Assembly (NCBI GenBank): GCA_964590515.1
Contig: CAZPZD010000011.1
Span: 1 to 61,066 of the forward strand
DNA length: 61,066 bases
Reading direction: 5' to 3'
Origin: JADFRG01 sp964590515
Lineage (GTDB): Bacteria > Chloroflexota > Anaerolineae > Anaerolineales > E44-bin32
Positions 1-8,876 of the stretch are shown here, piece after piece; the first letter of the stretch is position 1; each line of letters opens with the position of its first letter. The notes under the pieces are model-generated. The model worked only from the letters and a program-made list of their open reading frames with translations. It made no database searches and was not told where the DNA came from. Made by a program: the position numbers and the translations under genes.

Positions 1-1466
1 ACCGCTTCGGGCAATCCCACCCGCTCGTTGAATGCCTGGATCCGCTCGTCGATGGCGGACACTTGTCCCTGCACCCCGCTCCAGTAGGCCGGATCGACCC
101 ACTGGGCGACGAGCTCCTCATGGGTCCGGCCTTGCTGCTCCACCCAGGTGAAGTATTTCAAGTTGTGGATCCGCCGCCGGTCAGTGTAGCGCAGCTCCAG
201 CAACCCCTCGGTGGTCAGCCCCTGCAAATAGCGAGCCCAGTCCGCTGCCGCCTGGGCCTCGCGGTATTCCCCGGAGTCGGCCCGCATCTCCTGCAGTCGA
301 CTCTGGTAGAGATCCATCGAGTCGGTCAGCACCGTGAGGACCACGTCGTCCGGTCCCAGCTCGAAATACTTGGCGAACTTGATGGCCATCGTCAGATTGG
401 CAATCCCCGAGAAACCCAACAGGTCCAGCTGCTCGACTGTGTGCTCGGGGACGTCCCGGGCGGCCAGGTACTGTCTGCCCGCGGGTTCGTTGAATAACCG
501 GGCCAGTGCGACGATCCCGGCGTCGTCGAGGTCGATCACCAGGTCGGTGTTCTTGACGTTGTGAATCCAGGGCACGTGTTTGTCGCCGATCCCCTCGATT
601 CGGTGGGCCCCGAATCCGTTCTCGAGCAGGGTCGGGCACTGGGCAGCCTCGCCGGCTGCGATCTTGCTTGCCGGGAAGTGCTGTTTGAGCAGATCGCCGC
701 AGGCCAGGGTGCCTGCCGAACCGGTCGTCAGCGCGACCCCTCGAAACGACCCGTGTGGCCCGAGCTCGCGCTCGAGCAGCTCCAACATCGCGTGCCCGGT
801 TACGTAGTAGTGCCAGAGGTAATTCCCGAACTCCTCAAATTGATTGAAGATCATCAGGTCTTCGCCCGAAGCGCGCAGCTCCCAGGTCTTATCGAAGATC
901 TCTTTGACATTCGACTCGCTTCCGGGGGTCTTGATCACTTCCCCGGCGATCGTGGCCAGCCACTCAAACCGCTCTTTGCTCATTCCCTCCGGCAGGATGG
1001 CGATCGATTGGCAGCCCAGCAGGGCGGAATCGTAGGCTCCACCCCGGCAGTAATTCCCGGTCGAAGGCCAGACCGCCTTCTGGGTGGTGGGGTCGAATTG
1101 ACCGGTCACCAGGCGCGGCACCAGGCAAGCGAAGGCCGCCCCGACTTTGTGGGCGCCGGTGGGGAACCACTTCCCGACCAACGCCAATATGCGGGCCTCG
1201 ACCCCGGTCAGGCTCGGCGGGAATTCCAGGACGTTGACCCTCCCGAAGCCTCCGCCCGAGCCGACCGGCTCGTTCTTCCAGTTGATGCGGAACAGGTTGA
1301 GCGGATCGAGATCCCACAGGCCCACCGTTTTCAACCGTTCCCGGACCGCGGCCGGGATCCGGCTCGGATCTCGCATCTGCGCGAAGCTGGGGATAACGAT
1401 GCTACGTTCTCTGGCCCGCTGCGCAGCGCGGTCCAGCCGGTCCGCGTGAGAAGTGAGATCGATCAT
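1..1466 (-). CDS. PLP-dependent fold-type II enzyme (TrpB/cysteine-synthase superfamily), 3' end outside window
   Basis: Reading from ATG 1466 gives 488 codons with no stop before the window edge, so the C-terminus is missing, probably by only a few residues. The motif PTGAHKVG supplies the likely PLP-binding lysine, as in the HKxN/SHK motifs of tryptophan synthase beta and cysteine synthase. PSTGNYCRGGAYDS resembles the S/T-x-N substrate/phosphate loop, and an SxGTLACGD-like segment follows. The start overlaps the stop of the upstream glycosyltransferase gene (ATGA), which suggests translational coupling. The family is a long (about 490 aa) PALP-domain type whose reaction I cannot name; lyase, beta-replacement or ammonia-lyase chemistry are all possible. 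It is the last visible gene of the directon that starts with adenine deaminase, so a role in amino acid or ureide nitrogen metabolism is an inference. Confidence 0.8.
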   Translation of the reverse strand, partial: MIDLTSHADRLDRAAQRARERSIVIPSFAQMRDPSRIPAAVRERLKTVGLWDLDPLNLFRINWKNEPVGSGGGFGRVNVLEFPPSLTGVEARILALVGKWFPTGAHKVGAAFACLVPRLVTGQFDPTTQKAVWPSTGNYCRGGAYDSALLGCQSIAILPEGMSKERFEWLATIAGEVIKTPGSESNVKEIFDKTWELRASGEDLMIFNQFEEFGNYLWHYYVTGHAMLELLERELGPHGSFRGVALTTGSAGTLACGDLLKQHFPASKIAAGEAAQCPTLLENGFGAHRIEGIGDKHVPWIHNVKNTDLVIDLDDAGIVALARLFNEPAGRQYLAARDVPEHTVEQLDLLGFSGIANLTMAIKFAKYFELGPDDVVLTVLTDSMDLYQSRLQEMRADSGEYREAQAAADWARYLQGLTTEGLLELRYTDRRRIHNLKYFTWVEQQGRTHEELVAQWVDPAYWSGVQGQVSAIDERIQAFNERVGLPEA

Positions 1467-2443
1467 CGTTCCCGCTCCTCGACGGGTGCCGGCTCTTCTC
1501 GCAGGACGTAAAGCGGCCGGCCCTTAGCTTCGTCATACAACCGGCCGACGTACTCGCCGAGAATCCCCAGCGAGATCAACTGGACCCCGCCAAGGAACAG
1601 CACCGCGATCAAGGTGGTCGCTTGCCCCAGCAATGCCGATCGTCCGCTCAATCGGATCAGCACGACGAGTGGTATCGCGACCGCGCTTAGGCCGGCGCAG
1701 ATGAAACCGAAATAGGTCGCCAGTTGGAGCGGGAAGTAGGAAAACCCGGTGACCGCATTGATGGCCAGCCGCAACATCTTGCGCAGCGGGTACTTGGTCA
1801 CACCGGAGGAACGGGCTGCCCGCTTGTAGGGCACTCCAGTCTGGCGGAAACCGACCCAGGCCACCATGGCCCGCGGAAAGCGGTGGCGCTCCCGCATCTG
1901 CTTCACTACCTCGACCACCTTCCGATCCAGCAGTCGGAAGTCGCCGCTATCCAGCGGGATATCCACGTCGGTTATGCGGTTGATCAACCGGTAGAACAAA
2001 GAGGCGGTGGCCTTCTTGAACCAGGACTCGCCTTCTCGCTCGGTGCGCACCGCGTAGACGACCTCGAAACCCTCCCGCCATTTGCCGACCAGCTCCGCGA
2101 CCAGTTCCGGTGGATCTTGCAGGTCGGTATCCATGACTACCACTGCCTGCCCCCGGCTGTAATCCAGCCCGGCCGTCAGTGCGATCTGATGACCGAAATT
2201 GCGGGAGAACAGCACCGGCCGGACCCGAGGATCCTCGAGCCCTAGGTCTCGGATGATGTCGGTCGAGCCGTCGCGGCTGCCGTCGTCGATCAGCAGCAGC
2301 TCCCAGGGCTCCTTGAGCTGGTCCATAGCCTCCCGGAGCCGGGTATAGAAGGCGCGGATCGTCCCGACCTCATCGAAGACCGGGCCGACGATCGAAAAGG
2401 TGGGCTCCACAACAGTGGTTTTCAATTCGCGATCTCGTAGCAT
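1463..2443 (-). CDS. Family 2 glycosyltransferase, polyprenyl-phosphate (DPM1/GtrB-like)
   Basis: This 326-aa protein has an N-terminal GT-A domain with the nucleotide-binding IDDGSRDGS segment (about residues 52-60) and the metal-binding DTD followed by LQDPPEL (about 105-113). Two hydrophobic C-terminal segments follow, as in GtrB/ArnC-type enzymes that transfer a sugar from a nucleotide donor to undecaprenyl phosphate at the inner face of the membrane. ATG 2443 is preferred because GGAAGTGAG lies about 8 nt upstream; an in-frame GTG at 2455 sits directly on that ribosome site and is less likely. The gene is 40 nt after threonine synthase and its stop overlaps the start of the PLP-enzyme gene. 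No acceptor or flippase gene is nearby, so the sugar is unknown. Confidence 0.88.
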   Translation of the reverse strand: MLRDRELKTTVVEPTFSIVGPVFDEVGTIRAFYTRLREAMDQLKEPWELLLIDDGSRDGSTDIIRDLGLEDPRVRPVLFSRNFGHQIALTAGLDYSRGQAVVVMDTDLQDPPELVAELVGKWREGFEVVYAVRTEREGESWFKKATASLFYRLINRITDVDIPLDSGDFRLLDRKVVEVVKQMRERHRFPRAMVAWVGFRQTGVPYKRAARSSGVTKYPLRKMLRLAINAVTGFSYFPLQLATYFGFICAGLSAVAIPLVVLIRLSGRSALLGQATTLIAVLFLGGVQLISLGILGEYVGRLYDEAKGRPLYVLREEPAPVEERER

Positions 2444-2483
2444 ACGCGAACTCACTTCCGTCCGCTAGCGGATGCCTGGTGTC

Positions 2484-3731
2484 TCATCCGAGGGCGGCCT
2501 TCAGTGCCTCCAAAGTCGGCTCGATGACCACGGGGCTGCCGGCGGCCCGCAGCGCAGCCGATACGTCTTTCAGTCCGCTCCCGGTGATTACCGCCACCAC
2601 CTGGTCCGTTGAACCGATCAACCCCTCTTCCGTTCCCTGCACCACGCCGGCATAGGAGGCCGCCGCGGCCGGCTCCGCGAAGACCGCGGCTTGCCCGAGG
2701 GTGCGGATGGCTTCCAGGATCGCACTGTCTTCGACCGTGAATATCGCGCCGCCGGTCTCCCGGGCCGCCCGCAGCGCCCGGATCCCGTCCCGGGGAAGAT
2801 CGACTGCAATGCTGTCAGCCAGCGTGCTGGCTTTCACCGGTTGGATGCTCGAGCTGCCCGCCCGGAAGGCGTTCGCCACCGCGGCCGACCCGCTCGATTG
2901 CACACCGTAGAGCCGCGGGATCCGTTCGATCCAACCCAGCTCGAACAGGTCTTTGAATCCCTTGTGCAGCCCAGTAAGGATGTTCCCGTCGCCGACCGAT
3001 ACAAACACAGCATCCGGGGCGGCCCACGAGCCCTTCGATCGCCCCGGCGTCAGCTGCTCGCAGATCTCGAACGCGGCGGTCTTCTTCCCCTCCGCGGTAA
3101 ACGGGTTGTACCCGGTGTTCCGACAATACCAGCCGAAAGCCTGGGCTGCCTCCAGCGTCAAATCAAAGGCCTCATCATAAGTACCCTCGACCAAGATCAC
3201 CCGGGCGCCAAATATCAACAGCTGGGCAACTTTTGCCGGCGGGGCCGTTCGGGGCGCCAGGATCACCGCGGGCAGGCGGGCGGCCGCCGCCATCCCGGCG
3301 AGCGCCGCACCGGCGTTGCCAGTCGAAGCGGTTACGACGGTCTCGGCCCCGACTTCCCTCGCCCGGGCAACCACCACCGCGCTGGCGCGGTCTTTAAAGG
3401 AAGCGGTTGGGTTGCGCCCGTCGTCTTTCAACCAGAGCTCAGCGAGTCCCAGGTCGGCTCCCAGCAGTTCGGCCTTCAACAACGGCGTCCAGCCGACCGC
3501 CCGCAGCGCGGTATTTGGATAACCAGGATCATCGACCGGCAGCAGCGGTAGGTAGCGCCACATGGACCCGTCTGAGCTGGCACTGATCTGCTTGGGCGAG
3601 CCCCGCTTGCGGATACTCCCAACATCGAGCAGCACATCGAGATTGCCCCCGTCCTTCAGGCAGACATAGATCACTCGATCCGGACCGTACTGTTCTCCGC
3701 AGATCGAGCACCGATATCCTGTGAATTTCAT
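2484..3731 (-). CDS. thrC: Threonine synthase
   Basis: Threonine synthase converts O-phosphohomoserine to threonine with PLP. The 415-aa product begins with a small rubredoxin-like zinc knuckle (YRCSICG followed by a further Cys), typical of the long archaeal/actinobacterial/Chloroflexota type. The PLP lysine lies in NPTASFKDR, the ASTGNAGAALA phosphate-binding loop follows, and a GSGLKD segment sits near the C-terminus. I chose ATG 3731; an in-frame GTG at 3752 would add seven residues, and neither has a convincing ribosome site. It lies 34 nt downstream of the ABC permease genes in the same directon. Cysteate synthase-like relatives share the fold, but the zinc knuckle and the length favour ThrC. 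Confidence 0.9.
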   Translation of the reverse strand: MKFTGYRCSICGEQYGPDRVIYVCLKDGGNLDVLLDVGSIRKRGSPKQISASSDGSMWRYLPLLPVDDPGYPNTALRAVGWTPLLKAELLGADLGLAELWLKDDGRNPTASFKDRASAVVVARAREVGAETVVTASTGNAGAALAGMAAAARLPAVILAPRTAPPAKVAQLLIFGARVILVEGTYDEAFDLTLEAAQAFGWYCRNTGYNPFTAEGKKTAAFEICEQLTPGRSKGSWAAPDAVFVSVGDGNILTGLHKGFKDLFELGWIERIPRLYGVQSSGSAAVANAFRAGSSSIQPVKASTLADSIAVDLPRDGIRALRAARETGGAIFTVEDSAILEAIRTLGQAAVFAEPAAAASYAGVVQGTEEGLIGSTDQVVAVITGSGLKDVSAALRAAGSPVVIEPTLEALKAALG

Positions 3732-3765
3732 GGTGGTTTGAGGGGCTTGCACTATTCAGCCGGCT

Positions 3766-4734
3766 CTAGTGGCCGCGTTCGCCTCGGACGTATGGCAACC
3801 CGAGAGCAGCCGGTGCGCCCAATCGCTTGCGCAGCGCCTCCCGCGAGCCAATGATGAGCACCCCGATCGTGAAGGCATATGGGAGCATCTGCAGAAAGAA
3901 GCCGAAATATGGGTTGAAGAAGAATGGATTTCGAAGTCCGAGCAGGGTCTGAGGACCCTGGATGTCGAGGATCGTTCGACGCAACGCCCCAAAGGCATAC
4001 CCACCGAAGGCGGCCCTCCATGGATCCCACTGGGCAAAGATCACCAACCCGACCGCGATCCAGCCCATCCCGCCGGTCGTCAGTTCGCTGAACCAACCCG
4101 GTGAAATCGCCAGGCTGATCGTCCCGCCTGCCAGGCCGGCCAGCAACCCTCCGACCATCACATAGAAGTAGCGCAAGCGGTACACGCTGAGACCCATTGC
4201 ATCTGCCGCCGTTGGATTCTCGCCAACCGCCCGCAGGTGCAGTCCGGGGCGGGTGCGGTTGATGTAGAACCAGGCGCTGGGCACCAGCAGGTACCCGACA
4301 TAGACCATGACGCTTTGCTTCGTAAACAGTATGGGGCCGAGGACCGGAAGGCTGCCCAGCACTGGGATGGTCAGGGTTGGGAGGAGCGAGATTGCGCCGG
4401 CCTTGTTCAGTCCTTCACCGAGTACCAAACTCAATCCGGTACCCAGGAACGTAAGCGCCAGGCCGCTCACGACCTGATCTGCCTGAAAATGAATAGTGAC
4501 CACCCCATGTAGCAACGATAACCCTCCGGCCGCCAACATCGCTACGACGAGGCCGAGCAAGCCGGACCCAGTTGCCACGGTGACGCTGAAAGCGCTCATT
4601 GCGCCAATCAACATCATCCCCTCCAGGCCCAGATTCAAGACACCGGCCCGTTCGGCAAAGATCTCGCCGATGGTTGCAAAGAGTAGGACCGTCCCGGTCG
4701 CCACCCCCGCATGGAGGATAATGAGGGGATCCAC
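3766..4734 (-). CDS. ABC transporter permease, nucleoside/BMP type (NupQ/YufQ-like)
   Basis: This 322-aa integral membrane protein of the BPD_transp_2 family has about eight to ten hydrophobic helices. The characteristic N-terminal segment AERAGVLNLGLEGMML is present and is shared with the guanosine/purine nucleoside permeases of the BMP systems. The start is GTG 4734, 11 nt after the stop of the partner permease. It should pair with the upstream permease to form the membrane channel, powered by the two-domain ATPase and fed by the BMP lipoprotein. Branched-chain amino acid and simple-sugar permeases share the fold, but the adjacent BMP lipoprotein points to nucleosides. Confidence 0.9.
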   Translation of the reverse strand: MDPLIILHAGVATGTVLLFATIGEIFAERAGVLNLGLEGMMLIGAMSAFSVTVATGSGLLGLVVAMLAAGGLSLLHGVVTIHFQADQVVSGLALTFLGTGLSLVLGEGLNKAGAISLLPTLTIPVLGSLPVLGPILFTKQSVMVYVGYLLVPSAWFYINRTRPGLHLRAVGENPTAADAMGLSVYRLRYFYVMVGGLLAGLAGGTISLAISPGWFSELTTGGMGWIAVGLVIFAQWDPWRAAFGGYAFGALRRTILDIQGPQTLLGLRNPFFFNPYFGFFLQMLPYAFTIGVLIIGSREALRKRLGAPAALGLPYVRGERGH

Positions 4735-4745
4735 GGTTCACCGCT

Positions 4746-5876
4746 TCAAGGCCGGCGCACAAGCCGGATCCGATAACGCAAGAAGACTTCGCTCGCGATG
4801 AGCATGAACAGAATAATCCCCTGGATCAGCCGGGGAACTCCGGCGGGTTGGATTTCGCGCCCGGCCAGGATGAGGCCACCGAAGAGCACCGAAACTGGAA
4901 CCACCAGGAGCGGATTGAGTTTGGCGAGCCAGGCAATGATGATCCCGGTGAAACCGTAGCCCGGGGAGATCGACGCCTGCAGCCGATGAACTACCCCCGC
5001 GATCTCCGACATCCCGCCCAATCCAGCAATACCTCCGGACAACATCATCACGAAAACTGTGTTGCGGGTGATATTGATGCCCGCGTACTTGGCCGCCCGC
5101 GGGTTGTCGCCGATCAGGCGGATCTCGTAACCCCACAGGCTGCGGTAGAGGATGTACCAGACAATGACTGCAGCCACGACCGCGAACACCAGCCCGAAGT
5201 GGGTGGTCAGGCCCTTAAAGATCGGAAATTGCACAGCAAGGTCCGAGAGGCGCGGCAGCCACGCGGCCTTTTGGAATGTGCGGGTCATCTGGAACCCGCC
5301 CTCGCTCCAGACCCCGAAGATGAAATAGTTGACCAGCGCAATGGCGATGTAGTTGAGCATCAGGCTCGTAACGATCTCGTTTACCCGGAGGCGGGCTTTC
5401 AGCCAGCCCGGCACCAATCCCCAGGCCGCTCCGAAGACGACCCCGGCGACCAACATGACTGGGATCGCGACGAGCCGCGGCGCATCTGCTGAAACCACTC
5501 CGGCCAAGACGACGATGCTCGCGCCGAGGGCGCCCATGTAGAATTGGCCCTCGGCCCCAATATTCCAGAGCTTCATTTGAAAGGCGACTGAGCACGCCAG
5601 CCCGGTCAAGATCAGCGGGGTCGCTTTCACCAAGGTGTCGGAGAACACCCCCAAGCTGCCGAACGCCGCGCCCGCGATGTGAGCGTAAGCTCTGATTGGG
5701 TCTCCACCGACCAACGCTAGCACCAACGCGCCAAGCAGCAGAGCGAGCACGATCGCGCCGACTGATATCAGCGGGCTCAGCCAACGCGGCACATGCAGGC
5801 GCGGCTCGAGCTTTAGCTCGAACGGAAGGCGGAGGCTCCGCCCCGTGCGGACGGTGGCCGACTCTGAATTCGTCAC
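4746..5876 (-). CDS. ABC transporter permease, nucleoside/BMP type (NupP/YufP-like)
   Basis: This 376-aa permease has a short cytoplasmic N-terminus, a first helix around residues 34-58, and the TPLILTGLACSVAFQMKLWNIG segment with GAEGQFYMG typical of YufP/NupP proteins. The GTG start (5876-5874) overlaps the TGA stop of the ATPase gene by four bases, so translation is probably coupled. The second permease follows after 11 nt. Together the two proteins form the heterodimeric membrane part of a nucleoside-like importer. The exact substrate cannot be read from the sequence; the adenine deaminase gene at the head of the directon suggests a purine nucleoside or base. Confidence 0.9.
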   Translation of the reverse strand: MTNSESATVRTGRSLRLPFELKLEPRLHVPRWLSPLISVGAIVLALLLGALVLALVGGDPIRAYAHIAGAAFGSLGVFSDTLVKATPLILTGLACSVAFQMKLWNIGAEGQFYMGALGASIVVLAGVVSADAPRLVAIPVMLVAGVVFGAAWGLVPGWLKARLRVNEIVTSLMLNYIAIALVNYFIFGVWSEGGFQMTRTFQKAAWLPRLSDLAVQFPIFKGLTTHFGLVFAVVAAVIVWYILYRSLWGYEIRLIGDNPRAAKYAGINITRNTVFVMMLSGGIAGLGGMSEIAGVVHRLQASISPGYGFTGIIIAWLAKLNPLLVVPVSVLFGGLILAGREIQPAGVPRLIQGIILFMLIASEVFLRYRIRLVRRP

Positions 5877-7408
5877 GCAGCCGCCGCGGCCCTCGGCGAG
5901 CGCGCCCCGCCGGTCATTAACAGCCCAACCGTCTCAGCGTCTGCCTTCACCCCATCCCCAACAATCTCACCTTCAAAAATTACTGCGATCCGATCGCTCA
6001 GCGAGAAGATCTCTTCCAATTCTTCCGAGACCAGCAGGATGGCAGCCCCCGCGTCGCGCTGTTGGAGCAGCAGGCGTTGGACACCCTCGATCGCGCCAAC
6101 GTCGAGCCCCCGGGTGGGCTGCATGGCAATCAGCAACGTCGGCTCCGAAGACAGCTCCCTGGCCAGAATGACCCGCTGCAGGTTGCCACCCGACAACAGC
6201 CTGGCCGGGGTCTCAACGCTCGGCGCCAGGATGGTGTACTCCCGCTTGAGATGCTCCGCCCGTTCATGGGCTGCATGCCGGTTGAGAGACCGACCCCTGG
6301 CCAGGGGTCGATGGCGATAACTCTTCATGATGACATTGTCCGTGATGCTCAAATTAGGGGCACTGCCGACGTGGGTACGATCCTCGGGAATGTGGGCGAC
6401 TCCGAACTCGATCGACACTCGAGCCGGGCGGTTGGCCACCTCCGTTCCGTTCACGAGGATGCTGCCGCTGGTACAGCGCCGGAGCCCGGTGACGACTTCG
6501 CCGAGCTCGGTTTGTCCGTTTCCCGCTACGCCGGCCAATCCCACGATCTCGCCCGACCGCACTCTGAGCCCGAGGTTGCGGAGCGCCGGCAACCCTTTGT
6601 CGTTTTGAGCGCAGACCCCCCGCAGCTCCAATACCACCTCCCCCGGCTGCTTGGGCTGCTTTTCGATTTCAAAGAGCACCTTCCGACCGACCATGAGATT
6701 GGCGAGTTCAGCCTTCGAGGTCGCCGCAGGATCGATCCCGGCCGCGGTGACCCTGCCCTGGCGCAGCACGCTGATCCGGTCGGCAATGGACATGACTTCA
6801 TGCAGCTTGTGGCTGATAAACACGATGGACTTGCCCTGCTCGACCATCGATCGGAGGGTCTTGAACAGCTCCTCGATTTCTTGTGGGGCGAGCACCGAGG
6901 TGGGCTCGTCCATGATCAGGACCTGCACCCCGCGATATAGCATCTTCAGGATTTCAACCCGCTGCTGCTCGCCCACCGATAATTGCCAGATTTTGGCCGA
7001 GGGATCGACATGCAGACCGAACCGTTCGGCCGTTTGCGCGATCCGTTCGTCATAGCGCGCCAGTCGCATGAGGAATCGTGGGTCGTCCAGACCGAGCAGG
7101 ATGTTTTCGGTGACCGAGTGCGATTCGATTAGAGTGAAGTGCTGGTGGATCATCCCCAATCCCAGGGCTATGGCATCCCGGGGAGAATTGAAGCTGACCG
7201 GAACCCCGCGGACCCGCATGGTTCCGGCCTCCGGCTTGTATAGACCCGCCAACACAGACATCAGGGTGCTCTTGCCGGCGCCGTTCTCTCCGAGCAGCCC
7301 GTGAATCTCTCCCGGTCGGAGGTCGAAGTCGACCGTGTCATTGGCCAGCACCCCCGGGAATCGCTTGACGATCCCCCGCATCTCCACCAGGTTATCTGCT
7401 TCTCCCAT
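5873..7408 (-). CDS. ABC transporter ATP-binding protein, tandem-domain (NupO/YufO-like)
   Basis: This 511-aa protein has two fused ABC ATPase domains. The first has Walker A GENGAGKST, the signature LSVGEQQRVEI and Walker B LIMDEPTSVL. The second lacks a canonical Walker A but keeps LSGGNLQRV and an LLIAMQPTRGLDVGA Walker B region, the normal arrangement in sugar/nucleoside ATPases of the RbsA/MglA/YufO family. ATG 7408 is preferred because AAAGGA precedes it by about 5 nt; the open frame extends upstream to 7459 without a ribosome site. It lies 154 nt after the BMP lipoprotein gene, beyond a strong hairpin, so it may be translated from a less abundant mRNA segment. Confidence 0.92.
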   Translation of the reverse strand: MGEADNLVEMRGIVKRFPGVLANDTVDFDLRPGEIHGLLGENGAGKSTLMSVLAGLYKPEAGTMRVRGVPVSFNSPRDAIALGLGMIHQHFTLIESHSVTENILLGLDDPRFLMRLARYDERIAQTAERFGLHVDPSAKIWQLSVGEQQRVEILKMLYRGVQVLIMDEPTSVLAPQEIEELFKTLRSMVEQGKSIVFISHKLHEVMSIADRISVLRQGRVTAAGIDPAATSKAELANLMVGRKVLFEIEKQPKQPGEVVLELRGVCAQNDKGLPALRNLGLRVRSGEIVGLAGVAGNGQTELGEVVTGLRRCTSGSILVNGTEVANRPARVSIEFGVAHIPEDRTHVGSAPNLSITDNVIMKSYRHRPLARGRSLNRHAAHERAEHLKREYTILAPSVETPARLLSGGNLQRVILARELSSEPTLLIAMQPTRGLDVGAIEGVQRLLLQQRDAGAAILLVSEELEEIFSLSDRIAVIFEGEIVGDGVKADAETVGLLMTGGARSPRAAAAA

Positions 7409-7457
7409 CGAGTCCTTTCTCAGTTGAAACCGGAGAGGCGAATGCCGAGGCAAAGCC

Positions 7458-7492
7458 ACCCTGGCGGCGCCTCAAACCGGCGCCGCCAGGGT
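7458..7492 (-). terminator. Strong intercistronic hairpin (mRNA processing or partial termination)
   Basis: The sequence is a perfect 14-bp inverted repeat (7458-7471 with 7479-7492) around a 7-nt loop, 70 nt past the stop of the BMP lipoprotein gene. On the minus strand it is followed by TGGCTTTGCC, not a T-run. Protection of the lipoprotein mRNA 3' end or attenuation is therefore more likely than full termination. Such hairpins commonly raise binding-protein levels over membrane components in ABC operons. Confidence 0.75.
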
Positions 7493-7562
7493 CGGGGTAG
7501 ATCCTCTCGTAGGAAATGTCCCTAGAAGTCGAGGACGCAGCAGACCGCCTGCGATCTCGTTT

Positions 7563-8768
7563 CTACAGGTCGGGCAACTCCGCCGTAACACCATCCGCCC
7601 ACCAGTACATACAGGTCTGACATGGTGAACCGAACGCGGCGAAGCCATCGAGGTCGAGCTGCTCCAGCGACACGCCGTCGGCCAAGATCACGTTGCCCTG
7701 ATTGTCCAGTATCTCGCCCTTAAACACGTCGAAGCGATTGAAATCACCGGCCAGGGCCGCGGCCAGCGTATCCCTGACGAGCTGCAGATCTTCGGCGGGA
7801 AGGTCGGCTACGCCCGGTTGAAGGGTCTGGCCCTCCATGAAGCCATAGAGCCCCATGCCGCCCTCGGACGAGTCAAAGTACTGGAAGCCAGGCACATGGG
7901 TCCCGGCGATCGTTTCTTCCGTGATTCGGGTATAGATCGGGCCCCAAGTCCAATAGGGCGCGGTCAAACAGCGATCCACCTTGCAGGCGCCGACATGATC
8001 GTAGTTGACGCCCCACTTCTCTTTCTCCATTGCCACGTCGCCGGCCGCCGGAGTATCCGCGCCGGTGAACACGACCTGAGCCCCGGCGTCGAAGAGCGAG
8101 GCCGCCCCTTCCTTCTCGATCACCGGATCGTGCCAGGTGTTGATCCAGCGAATGTCCATCGTGCACTCGGGGCAGGTCCGTTTGGCGCCGAGCATGATCG
8201 CATTACCCAGGCGCAGTTCCTCAGGGATGGGGAAGGTGGCCATGTAGCCGAGCCTCGGATTCCCATCGGCCTTGGCGCGAGAGCCGGCAAGCATTCCGGC
8301 TAGATACTTGAAGACTTCCATCTCGCCAAACATGTTCCCAAAGTTGGTTCCGTTGGTCTTGAAACCTGTCAAGTGGATGAACATGGCGTCCGGGAATTCC
8401 CCAGCCACCACCTCCATGGGATCCATGTAGCCGAAGGAGGTACCAAAGATCAGATCGAAGCCTTTGCGGGCCAGGCTGCGAAAGACCTGCTCTGAATCCG
8501 CGCCCTCGGGCACCAGCTCGATAAAGGCCACATGGGTATCTGGGACATTCTCTTCCACGTAGAGCAGGCCTTCATAATGAGCCTGACTCCAGCCTCCATC
8601 GTCGTGGGGACCGATGAGCACCATGGCCACGTTGAACTTTCCTTCTTCGACCGCCGGAATCTCGAATCCGCCGACGACCTCAGGCGTAGCCTCGCCGGCA
8701 CAGGCGGCAAGCGCCAGGCCAGCCAGCAGCAACAACCCAACGCTGCGCCACATGCTGTTTCTCAACAT
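7563..8768 (-). CDS. BMP-family substrate-binding lipoprotein (nucleoside-type ABC importer)
   Basis: This 401-aa lipoprotein has a signal peptide MLRNSMWRSVGLLLLAGLALAAC with an LAAC lipobox, followed by a Bmp/PnrA/Med domain (GPHDDGGWSQAHYEGL, FGTSFGYMDP, GAQVVFTGADTPAAGD). Relatives such as PnrA bind purine nucleosides and pass them to ABC permeases. ATG 8768 is preceded by a strong AGGAGGAG site. The mature part is unusually rich in cysteine for this family, with CPEC, CKVDRC and CQTC; disulfides or metal binding are possible but unproven. It lies between carbamate kinase and the ABC ATPase, and a 14-bp hairpin follows it. Confidence 0.92.
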   Translation of the reverse strand: MLRNSMWRSVGLLLLAGLALAACAGEATPEVVGGFEIPAVEEGKFNVAMVLIGPHDDGGWSQAHYEGLLYVEENVPDTHVAFIELVPEGADSEQVFRSLARKGFDLIFGTSFGYMDPMEVVAGEFPDAMFIHLTGFKTNGTNFGNMFGEMEVFKYLAGMLAGSRAKADGNPRLGYMATFPIPEELRLGNAIMLGAKRTCPECTMDIRWINTWHDPVIEKEGAASLFDAGAQVVFTGADTPAAGDVAMEKEKWGVNYDHVGACKVDRCLTAPYWTWGPIYTRITEETIAGTHVPGFQYFDSSEGGMGLYGFMEGQTLQPGVADLPAEDLQLVRDTLAAALAGDFNRFDVFKGEILDNQGNVILADGVSLEQLDLDGFAAFGSPCQTCMYWWADGVTAELPDL

Positions 8769-8843
8769 CTCGACTCCTCCTGATTCTTCCCAAAGTTTGT
8801 CGATTGGTTTGGCACATAGAGCTCTTGCGATTCTGGTAAGCGA

Positions 8844-8854
8844 CCACCTCCTCC
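8844..8854 (-). promoter_or_regulatory. Orphan full-length Shine-Dalgarno sequence in the BMP leader
   Basis: GGAGGAGGTGG on the minus strand contains the complete anti-16S complement AGGAGGTG but has no suitable start codon 4-12 nt downstream. It lies about 76 nt upstream of the BMP lipoprotein start, which has its own AGGAGGAG. It could stabilise the mRNA 5' side by ribosome occupancy, or be a relic. Confidence 0.45.
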
Positions 8855-8876
8855 GTTAAAGAAATCCCGCCGGCAG

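Noticed and set aside
561..1511. A 316-codon plus-strand frame at the window start
   Set aside because: The opposite strand encodes the PLP enzyme with PTGAHKVG and STGNY motifs; this frame is its shadow.
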